A stretch of 64,000 nt of DNA, from NCBI RefSeq assembly GCF_030272615.1, contig NC_081408.1, forward strand, positions 63,050,614 to 63,114,613. Direction: 5' to 3'. Both the position numbers and the translations under genes were made by a program. This DNA is from Cryptomeria japonica (lineage: Eukaryota > Streptophyta > Pinopsida > Cupressales > Cupressaceae). Shown here piece by piece: positions 55,517-64,000 of the stretch. Within the stretch, counting starts at the first letter, position 1; each line of letters begins with the position of its first letter. The notes under the pieces are model-generated. The model saw only the letters and a program-made list of their open reading frames with translations. It ran no database searches and was not told the origin of the DNA.

Positions 55517-56167
55517 ACCGACATATACTTCACCGACATCGACAATAATGCATACCGATACTCAGGCCAACATGGAATAAATTTTTGTTTATTATATATA
55601 TATAAGCTGACATGGTACATTGTAATAGACTCATATATGTATGAGATCTTATAGGTCATTTTAAGTAAGTAGATAGATGAGAAGTATAAGGAATTTATTT
55701 ATAAGGTGATATAGTTGACAACAAAGGTTCTGGTTATTGACTAAGCTTAAAATGGTATTGAACTTGGCATGAGAGATTTTGTTTTGAGCAGTACACTGTA
55801 TTGGATTTTATAATCCATTTTTAGTCAGTGTGACTCTTTATTGAGTAGTGAGCTCTAGTTTGTTGGCCTCCCTGCATGTGCATGCCCCTCATTGTAAGTA
55901 GTATTTATTCATTGGCCAGTGAGTAAATATTATGGGTCACAAATACCATCGAGGTTTTTCCCATATCGGATTTCCTCATTAAATATCTTATGTTATGGTG
56001 TGTTTCTATGTTGTCTCTATTATTTTTGTTTATTGTAATAATTCTTATTTACCGATACACTATCTTGGGATGCAAAGTTATTGATAAGTTTAAATATTTT
56101 GCTAACCGGTTAGACATTGATTCACCCCCCCCTCTAAGTGTCTTTGTGACTATCATTGAATCTAACA
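55517..56167 (+). repeat. B2 3' LTR, second part
   Basis: Aligns with 42905-43553 and ends TCTAACA, followed by the TSD TACAT (56168-56172). Hairpin at 56112-56143, stem AGACATT/AAGTGTCT. A short phrase, ACTTCACCGACAT, appears duplicated at its start. Confidence 0.9.
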
Positions 56168-56172
56168 TACAT

Positions 56173-56521
56173 AACCTCATAGTCATATTTTTCATTTCAT
56201 TCTCCATATTACTATTCTCTTGCATTAACTTATTTGCAATGTCTCTAAGAGCTTCCTTCTCATCATCATCATCATTCTACACCTTCTCATGAAGTTCCTT
56301 TCTCTTATTTTGTGCTATAACCAAGTTCTCCTAAAGTCCTTTAATGAATTCCTTAGCAGTCCTTAGATCATCTTTAAGTTTGATATTCTTCAATTTTTCT
56401 ACATCAAAATCTTCAAGAGCTCCTTCCAACTATTTTCTTAAGTTCTCCATTTGTACTGGTTTCAAAATCTTCCTCAAGTTGTTAGGATTTTGCAAATAGA
56501 GGACCAGACTCTGATACCAAT
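56173..56521 (-). pseudogene. B3 gag coiled-coil start, leader and PBS
   Basis: Collinear with B2 gag 43560-43850: the reverse complement gives the same leader and the same TAG after ENLRK, then the coiled coil up to the B2 insertion. PBS-like TGGTATCAGAG at 56509-56519 (minus). Confidence 0.82.
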
Positions 56522-57314
56522 TTTTAGATTCAATGAAAGTCCTAAAGAGACTGAGAGGGGGGGTGAATCAATGTCTAATCGGTTGAATGAATATTTAAAC
56601 TTATTTATAACTTTGCAACCCAAAACAGTGTATCGATAAATAAGAATTAATGTAGTAAATAGAAATAATAGAGACAACATAGAAACACACCTTAACACAA
56701 GATATTTTAATGAGGAAACCTAGTGTGGAAAAAACCTCGGTGGGATTTGTGACGCATAATATTTACTCACTGGACAATGAATAAATACTACTTACAATGA
56801 GGGGCCTACACATGCAGGGAGGCCAATATCCTAGAGCTCACTGCTCAAAGAAGAGTCCCACTGACTACAAAATGGATAATTAAATCCAATACAATGTACT
56901 GCTAAAAACAACATCTATAATGCCAAGTTCAGTGCCGATTTAAGCTCAGATAGATACCTTAACCAAAAACCTTTGCTACCACTAAATATTTATCTTCTAC
57001 CATACTTTCCTATGTATATTAAAATGATCTATAAGATCTCATACATTTATGAGTCTTTTACAATATACCAAGTTGGCCTACAAATGATAATTATAATACA
57101 ATAAACAAAAGTTCATCCCATGTCAACTTGAGTGCCAGTATGCTTTGTTGCCAATGCAATCCGAATGCCGGTGTAAGCGCTTGTTAGTGCTGGTGTCTGC
57201 CGATGTATGATATATGTGATGACGGGTATGTAGAAACCTATTGCCGATTGGTTGCTAGTTGGTTGCCATAAATGACAACATCAACTATTGTCATTAGAGT
57301 GTATAATGCCAACA
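56522..57314 (-). repeat. B3 5' LTR
   Basis: 793 bp, starting TGTTGGCATTATACAC on the minus strand. Hairpin at 56546-56576. The right flank TGGTT (57315-57319) would be its TSD; the partner is outside the window. Confidence 0.9.
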
Positions 57315-57319
57315 TGGTT

Positions 57320-57759
57320 GATGTCTTGATTTTATTATTGATCATATATAAGGGGTTAAATTATGATGTTAGGTTTTTCTCTTTGAGGTTTTTCCTAGAA
57401 TAAATCTCATGTCTTGTGTCTTTATATGCAGATTTTTCTTTCTGTGTTACTTCTATTTTATGTTTTGGATGTGTTACAAAAGGTTGAAGTTGCAATTTTG
57501 GATTGTCCATTTAGGATCCTCTAACCTTGATTGCATCACCTTTCTAATGCCCATCAAAATACCCTAGAGAAATAAACATATCTAACATACAAATGGATAT
57601 AATTTTTTTTTTAAATATCTACTAATGCAACACATTAATATACCATTAATCATTTTCATTAATCATAACATGCATGAATGCATAAATAACTCAAGCATAA
57701 CCATATTCTTAACAACATAATATGCAAGTGAAATATCAAGTTGCCATTAGTTTTATGTT
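57320..57759. other. Sequence between B3 and LTR C, nothing recognised
   Basis: AT-rich with no ORF or known repeat. Confidence 0.5.
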
Positions 57760-58859
57760 CAAAGTTATTCTATATACTCTAGTCGGTTATCTCTACCGAG
57801 ATATTCAGTTGGTATGCACAGTCCAGTCGGTTATTGAAGAAAGTAGTCTCAGAGCATAGTATACACCGAGCTGTCTACCGAGTATCATTTCATGTCTACT
57901 GAGTAGAAAAGATGTGACACTGAGTTGATATACATCGATTGAAACGTGTTACCAGATTCATTGAACCTAGACATACATATGAAAACATGTTACAAGATCA
58001 AGGAACATATAACCGTTATCACATTGGAAATTGCACTTAAAGATTGTGTATGATTTTTATATCATCTAACCAATGAAATAATTCACATGGTTATTCATTC
58101 GATAAAACATGTTTGTAAGATTGAAGCAATGAATGGATCAACATCATAAGAGATCTATTTATACAACATGAGTTAAGAATTAAAGTGTGTGCATGAGTGT
58201 AAGAAGACGTTATAGAGACACAGAGGTCATCGAGAAGGTTTTCAAAGAATAGTCGATGAACAGAGTAAAAAGAAGGGTTTACCGAGTTACTATATGGGTT
58301 ACCGAGGTATGCTATAAGCAAGGTAATCTATTCTGAGCACATAGAATATGCTATAACATTTCAGATGTAAAGTTGCAGATATTTGTAATGATTTTATTGT
58401 AATATTTTGAAGTTGTAAGAGAAACCTTTAACAAGGTAAAAGACTCTAATCAAGTCTATAAATTGTAAAGCCTCTAACTAGGTGCAACATTTAGATTAAG
58501 TGTTGTAAAATTCTTTAGCAAGGTAGATCTAACAGATCTTGTTACTCCTAACAGGGTAAGCTATTAGAAATAGCTAAACATGTAGCTCTAACCGAGCACT
58601 CTTTATTATTGCAGTAGTGAAGTTGTGGGTGTCATCCCCACCACAATTTTTCTATCTAACCAAGAGTTTCTACGTAACCAAAATATATGTGTTATGGAGT
58701 GAATCATGTATGATTGTTATCTATTTGTTTTAGCTTTATACTATGTTACTGCACTATTCGGTTTATGCATAATAGTAAAGTTATTATTGAAGAAAAGTTT
58801 TGGAGTACTGATTCACCCCTCCCCTCTCAGTACATTAGCTTTCCATATTGGGCCTAACA
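57760..58859 (+). repeat. Probable LTR C (copia-like), 3' end at 58859
   Basis: Ends GGGCCTAACA after the hairpin GTACTG/CAGTAC (58805-58833) around ATTCACCCCTCCCCTCT, the same terminal module as families A, B and D. No PBS follows, so it is a solo or 3' LTR. It shares with D a series of CTCTAACAAGGT-like motifs (58425-58600). The start is a guess. Confidence 0.55.
58425..58600 (+). repeat. CTAACAAGGT-like motif series in LTR C
   Basis: Five or so copies about 35-45 bp apart: CCTTTAACAAGGT, CCTCTAACTAGGT, TCTTTAGCAAGGT, CTCCTAACAGGGT, GCTCTAACCGAGC. The counterpart in D is at 59640-59890. Confidence 0.65.
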
Positions 58860-59639
58860 CTAACACAACATTACCATCTTTCAATATGAAGTATCTATTG
58901 GCATTTTGCATAGATATTGCATTAATGATATGTGTCATTGATGTCAATTGAACTAGTAAAAGGTATTCATGTTATTGCTGATATTGTTATTTTTTATATT
59001 GGCTAGTAATCAGTAAGAAGAGAGTTAGAAGATATTGTAATCGGTATGTAAAGTTTGTGAGTTGAACCAGTGTAAAGGGTCAAACCTTTTTATGTAATGT
59101 AATCGGTAAACCCTATCAGCTGCTAAACCCTAACCGATCAAGTTTTTTAGTTTATTATCTGATGAGCGGTAATGATGGAGACACATATGATCATTGTATG
59201 AGGATAAATTCAAATTGGTTTGGTGCATTTTATTATTGTCTAGGGATGGAGAAAAGTGGATTGCATTTAATGCACAACATGTGATGAGTTACAAAGTTCA
59301 ATGGAGCGATGTTCATGGAGCAGTTGGAATTGCCTTGAAGAATGTGAAGAGATTGTCATGATTTCTAATGGCCAAGATTGAACTGACTTATTTGTAATCT
59401 CAATGATGAAAAGTAGGTTTTTATTGTGTTACCGACCTAACTGATTTGTATTTAAGGTCGATGAAGTTGTTTATAAAGGTTGTTGGAAAGATTGGTAGAA
59501 AACTTGTTGAGTGTGTGGTTTCCCAACCAGTGAATGGATCTGCACTTTGAGTGAAGGCAGATTGAAGCTTAGAAGGATCTAATCAAGAAAATGTAGTGCT
59601 AATCAAATAGATCAAGAAAACCTATTGTTTTCTAACAAT

Positions 59640-59890
59640 TACAACAAAAGTAAAATCCCTTAACCGGGTAAGCTCTAACAGGTTTGGTTACTCATTAAAT
59701 CCTCTAACAAGGTGGTCCATTAGCTTGGATTCTTAAATCCTCTAGCGAGGTTACTCCTAATAGGGTATTGTTCTTATAACAAGGCATATTTGTAAATCCG
59801 TTAACCAAGTGATTCCTAGCCAAAATTAGTTCTTAACAAGACTTATTGTAAAGCTCTAATAGGTTTTGGCTCCTAATAGGGAAAACTTTG
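59640..59890 (+). repeat. CTAACAAGGT-like motif series in LTR D
   Basis: About ten copies, among them CCCTTAACCGGGT, CCTCTAACAAGGT, CCTCTAGCGAGGT, CTCCTAATAGGGT and CTCCTAATAGGGA, spaced roughly 20-40 bp apart. Confidence 0.7.
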
Positions 59891-60377
59891 AAAGAGTTTA
59901 GATAGCTATCCGTGGGAGTCCCATCTCACTGTAGTTTTTTACCTATTTGGGTTTTCCACATATAAACATTTGTGTCAAGTGGTGAATGCTTTTGTGGCTA
60001 TGATCTTATTTGTTGATTTGGTTTACTTTTGATAAGGCATGTTAAGTAGTAGCATTGAGAGATGAATATGCTGAGTTAAGATTAAGAATTGTTGATGTTT
60101 ACAAGATTGAAGGTGTTTGGTGCTAAAAGTTGTCATAATAGTTAAACTGTTAATGCCAAGTATTCCTAACAATATTGATCTTGATTGAGATATGTTTACT
60201 TTGTTTGACTGAGTTTGAGCTTGGGAACTTTGTATCAGTTTTTCAATATATTGATTCACCCCCCCTCTTAGTATTCTATCGGATACTTATTCTTTCAACA
60301 TACCATCAATTGGTATCAGAGTTATTCAGGTCCTCTTGATCTAAAATCCTAACAGCTTGAGGAAAATATCTTGTAGA

Positions 60378-61090
60378 TCATGATGAAGAAAGAAGGTCTG
60401 AAGTTTAACAAAGCTAACTATAGAATATGGAGTGACAAAATGAAGATTTACATTAAGAGTCTTGGTAGTCAGTATTGGGATCATATAGAACATAGGTATA
60501 CTACACCTACTGATGATCATAAGAAAGAACATCAAGAAAATCACCAGGCATTAGAAGCTATTATCATTTCCCTGTCTGATGCTGAATATGTAGAAGTTCA
60601 TGGTCTTGAAACTGCATATGAAGTATGGAAGAAGCTTGAAGATCTATATAGCAGTGATGAGCATGTCAAGATTGCTAAAGAAGAGAGTTTAAGAGGCAAG
60701 TTTGACGACATGAGAATGTCTGAAGGTGATAACATCCAATAGTATGGTCAAAGGACCAAAGAGATAGTTGGAGAGATAAAGAGTGCATGAGGGAAAGTGG
60801 AAGATGCCACAGTAATCAGTAAGGTACTGAGAACCTTGCTATCAGTCTATTCTATTTAGGAGCTAAAATCCATTGACAATACAAAGGTAACACTTGACTC
60901 TATTATTGGAAAACTTACTGCTTTTGAATTAAATGGCTATGATGGTAGTGTACAAAAATCAGAATTTGTATTCAAAGATTTTGTCTCTAACCCATATATG
61001 AGAAGAAGTAGAGATACAGGAAATAGATATGAATCTAGATCCAGCAGAGACATTGATGATGAAGTCAACTTAGTGGAACCACTAATACAT
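60378..61090 (+). pseudogene. D gag (copia type)
   Basis: The frame starts MMKKEGLKFNKANYRIWSDK at about 60380, then WDHIEHRYTTPTDDHKKEHQ and EVWKKLEDLYSSDEHVKIAK, a copia UBN2-type Gag. After TAG at 60740 the same frame continues with TGA at 60788 and TAG at 60857 as TKEIVGEIKSA and DSIIGKLTAFELNGYDGSVQ, and ends near ESRSSRDIDDE. No zinc knuckle is reached before the break. Confidence 0.8.
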
Positions 61091-64000
61091 TTGGACTAGA
61101 TTTTCGACTACGGTTTCTGATGGAGAAGGTTTATTATGGCCAAATTTGATTTTTTTTGAAAAAATGCCCGAATTCATCGTAATTCAAGTGGCAATTTGCC
61201 ATTTGGTTTTGACGAAGAAGGCATTAGCAATGAAAATTTTATTTTTTTCAAAAAAGTGCTCGAGTTCATCATAATTCTGACGACAACGACCATTACTTAA
61301 AAAAAAAGAAGAGGGCAATTCATTTGTGCATTGCAATCCCGCATAGGGATCCATGGTGACTTCAACCCCCAACAACATCAAACCTGAATCAAAGGCATTT
61401 GTGCATTGCTTGCAATCCCACGCAGGAGGTAGATTCTTCACCTTAATTTCATGTTGCAAAAAATATACCATTCAAGAGATTCTACAACTTTTTCTTTCTT
61501 TTATACATGCAAGCTATTCCTGCATTCTTGTGGGATATTGACCAATTGTGAAGCAACTCTTGGAGTATGAGAGATTCCCTTTTTATGCAAAAGATGTTAG
61601 GAAATGAGACATGTGGTGGTTAATTACCCTAGTTTTTAATGCAAATTGGTCAATCTCGTATTCATATTGATTATCCAATCTCAGGCCAGATGGCTTCTAG
61701 CCAAAGGTGTGGTTCTCTAAATGCATAATACCTTATAGGAATCCACTCCTCATAAAACCATAGAACTGTGATTGAGGAGTGAGCATTCAATTTTGTCGCA
61801 GCAATCCCTTCCTCCTGTATATGCGCATGTTGATTGTTCACTATTTTACAAGCTAATATATAGGGTGGTGTCTACCTCTGGTTACTGAATCGATGGAGAT
61901 CAAACCAATGCATACTAAAATAGTGGGAATGAATATTATTTAATTGATTTTAAACCTTCATTTAGTGTTGTTCAGGAAAGCCTTTCTTTCTCTTGCCAGC
62001 CAACCTAACAAACCCGATCTGGAAGCCCTAGGGAGATACAATTGTGTTTAGTTTAGCACAATCCTAACCTAGAAGGGGTGGACTGAAAATCTCCAACCAC
62101 ACAACTTATCACTTTGTAATTAACATACAATATAAAGATAGTCTATATGACCCTCGAATCATTTTCTTACTGTCTTGGGTTACCCTAGTTTAGTTGGTAG
62201 TTTTTACTAAATCTTCTCTATTTTAGGGTATTGGAAACTATCTATCCTTTTGCATAGTTTTAGGTGGCATACAAAGTCATTGCCTTCTTTGGCTTCCTTG
62301 CGGCCTCAACCTCAACGATCATCTTTTGCAAAATTACTTTCTTCAATACTCTCTTCTTTATCCTTCCAAATTTGAGTTGTAGCCACTTAGGTACATCTAG
62401 ATTCTCATCACTTTGGATGGACGGGTTCATGGTAGTTATAACCTACTTTGGCCTTTTTTCTTCATCTTGTTGCTTGTGCACCTAAGTTTATATTTTTTGG
62501 AGGAGTCATCTTGGGGGTGGGGACCTAGATAAATCCTCTTTTTCTTGTTGTCCATGCTTCTTTGACTCCATATTCTAAGTTCCTTCTAACTTATATTTGA
62601 TTACCATGAGTCAACTTATAGTTCTTAATTCAGTTATAGGCTAGTATCTTGTGTGTTGATTGTACCTCTTAGTTTGATAAGGGTTTGGGTGGAATTTAAT
62701 CTCTAATTTTGAGGAAAAAGTTTCCCTGTAAATGTAATTTCAAAATTCATTTTGAGGGTCTAATAATTGATTATTTAATGTCCAAGTTTAGTAACACTCA
62801 TTAGTGTGTTTTATTTCAAAAGACATTTAGCAATAGGCTGTAGATTGAATACTTGTGCTTTGCTAGTATATTTTGAAGAATTAATGGAAATGAAGTTCAT
62901 AGTTTGCAATGGTATTGGTAGTCTTTTTTTATTGCTTGGTATTCTTTTTTTTCTTTCATTTTCCTTAGTCCTGAATTAATATTTGCATTTATGAAACATC
63001 TTCTTTGTTATAATCAATTTATGCATCTTTTGTGGTGATTGAGGTTAATAAGGAACACGTGAATGAATAGTAGTAGTTGTTCTAGAGCTTTCCTTGGTCT
63101 CATTTTCATGTTAGAATTGGTAATTTTGGCATGATAAATTATTTACATACAAGGTTATTTCTAGATTTTGTTGATAATGTGGATTTAGGTAATACTGATG
63201 ATTCATTTTCTCATAGCCTTGTTCTATCTTTTGCAATTTATTTTAACCTTGTACCTTAGGTAGATTGAGAAATTGACATTTCAACTTAATTAGTGACATT
63301 TTCCCCTTGAACAACTTGATTAGGAAATGATAAATTCTAAAGGTAAGCTAACTTAACTCAAGGGACTGAGATGGTATCCTACCATGAAATATGATAGTTC
63401 TAAGAAAAAGACTACCTATTGATATGAAAGTTGATGCAAGATAGTAAGGACAACAAGGAAATTTATTTTGAACTTTGACAAGATTAAATCTTTGGGTGGA
63501 AGCTTGAATGGATTGATAGCAAAAAGGCATGCTGATGCAGAGAATCCAATAAAGTCAACAAACAAGGGAGATATTTCTCCCAACTCACCTATTCGATTAG
63601 GTGTCAACCCTTCACTTACTCACAAGACCCCTCACAAGGCCACAAGTTACTCAAAAGGATTCAATACCCCAAAACACACCCATACTCACCAACCCTCACC
63701 CAACCATTGAATCACACTCAAATAGGACAAATAAACATGTCTAAGTCACAATCCAACTCTCCAACATTCAATCACCACCAACACCCTCAACCCTTATTCA
63801 TACAAATTCTCCTTCAACTGGGTCTTCTAATCCCCCCTGGTACTCAACTCACAAAATGTACTAGATATCCAAAAATCTAGAATGGGCGTCCATGGACGAA
63901 ATCCCAAAGTAAGTAAATTGAGTCACCTCTCTCTTTTCTTTTTAGTTTGGGCGGCAGGACACCTTCAATCTCTATGTGTTATGGGACTCTTTAGGGATGT
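61091..64000. other. Right end, nothing recognised
   Basis: 2.9 kb of AT-rich sequence. Two internal near-repeats are visible: a T-rich/GAATTCATCGTAATTC phrase at about 61148-61180 and 61230-61275, and TTTGTGCATTG...CAATCCC at about 61323 and 61400. The open stretch 63468-63710 (80 codons, MNFDKIKSLGGSLNGLIAKR) shows no known domain and could be chance. No tRNA, LTR boundary or transposase signature was found. Confidence 0.5.

Larger units (their letters stand above)
42765..56167 (+). mobile_element. B2: B-family LTR element without pol, interrupted by A4
   Basis: The 5' LTR is 42765-43553 (789 bp). The 3' LTR is 48621-48783 plus 55517-56167, split by A4. The TSD is a perfect TACAT. A PBS close to tRNA-iMet (TCGTATCAGAGC, 43556-43567) and a PPT (48609-48619) are present. 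Without A4 the element is about 6.7 kb. Its internal region has a gag-like ORF with coiled coils and zinc knuckles, then one long ORF of unknown nature (45071-48385). No protease, RT, RNase H or integrase is seen, so it is a non-autonomous family with unique coding sequence. Confidence 0.92.
14188..57314 (-). mobile_element. B3: B-family LTR element, split by three large insertions, left part outside
   Basis: Minus-strand pieces are 5' LTR 56522-57314, leader and gag 56168-56521 joined to 41785-42764, and downstream sequence 41780-41984 joined to 14188-14393. The joins are supported by TSDs and by collinearity with B2. TACAT flanks the B2 insertion (42760-42764 and 56168-56172) and AAATG flanks the A1 insertion (14389-14393 and 41780-41784). 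The third break, at 14187/14188, is at the G1 LTR, and the remainder of B3 should lie left of the window. The LTR is 793 bp, against 789 and about 814 in B2. The LTR end next to the PBS reads TTTT where TGTT is expected. A PBS of the tRNA-iMet type lies at 56509-56519. Confidence 0.85.
58885..61090 (+). mobile_element. D: 5' part of a copia element
   Basis: The LTR ends at about 60308 (TACCATCA), two bases before a tRNA-iMet PBS, TGGTATCAGAG (60311-60321). The hairpin ATATTG/TAGTAT (60248-60274) lies just inside. The start near 58885 is approximate. A gag follows and homology fades at about 61090, with no pol, so the element is truncated. Confidence 0.75.

Noticed and set aside
48779-55521. 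Claiming a perfect TSD for A4
   Set aside because: The flanks read ACCAG and ACCGA; they are similar but not identical, so only an imperfect TSD is reported.
63468-63710. 80-codon frame as a host gene exon
   Set aside because: No domain, no convincing splice context, and composition not distinct from its surroundings.

Overview
This window is eukaryotic plant nuclear DNA made almost entirely of nested LTR retrotransposons. I see no host gene, tRNA or rRNA gene. The AT-rich, transposon-packed sequence and the long, old, decayed elements suggest a large-genome seed plant. A gymnosperm is plausible, but the species cannot be read from the sequence. Nearly every coding region is a pseudogene. 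Many stops are TAG or TGA where a related copy has CAG, CAA or TGG, which is what cytosine-methylation decay looks like.

The layout was solved from LTR ends, PBS/PPT sites and 5-bp target site duplications (TSDs). The outermost recognised element is B3 (minus strand): its 5' LTR is 56522-57314, and its internal pieces are 56168-56521, 41780-42764 and 14188-14393. Four insertions fragment it or sit inside its fragments. (1) On the left is a chromovirus-like Ty3/gypsy element, G1 (minus; integrase 1-668, RT-RNase H, protease and gag 8863-12190, PBS 12179-12189). Its LTR is paired with an inverted LTR copy, forming a palindrome at 12193-14187. G1's integrase is itself split by a complete non-autonomous element, NA (674-8857, TSD CTTTG, two 1643-bp LTRs). 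NA encodes only a Gag-like/protease/G-patch protein. (2) Ty1/copia element A1 (minus; 14394-41779, TSD AAATG). (3) Inside the gag gene of A1 lies a giant Tat/Ogre-type Ty3/gypsy element, T (plus; 19934-40623, TSD GTTCC). T carries gag, protease, G-patch, RT, dual RNase H, integrase and an antisense plant-mobile-domain ORF. T was later hit by a one-LTR copia fragment in its 5' LTR (21052-22345) and by a 1.45-kb compact LTR element after its integrase (32050-33504). (4) A second B-family element, B2 (plus; 42765-56167, TSD TACAT), whose 3' LTR is split by copia element A4 (plus; 48784-55516).

To the right of B3 are a probable LTR (C, ending 58859) and the 5' end of another copia element (D: LTR end 60308, PBS 60311, gag 60378 to about 61090). 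The last 2.9 kb (61091-64000) holds nothing I can identify.

Five observations deserve most attention. The first is a hairpin near the 3' end of the LTR whose loop sequence is conserved across four LTR families while the stem covaries. The second is a pair of reverse-complementary short-motif arrays at the two ends of T's internal region. The third is the B family, which lacks pol but carries an ORF of about 1,100 codons with no recognised domain. The fourth is a single-LTR insertion that appears to have used an internal pseudo-LTR end. The fifth is NA, a protease-plus-G-patch element without reverse transcriptase.
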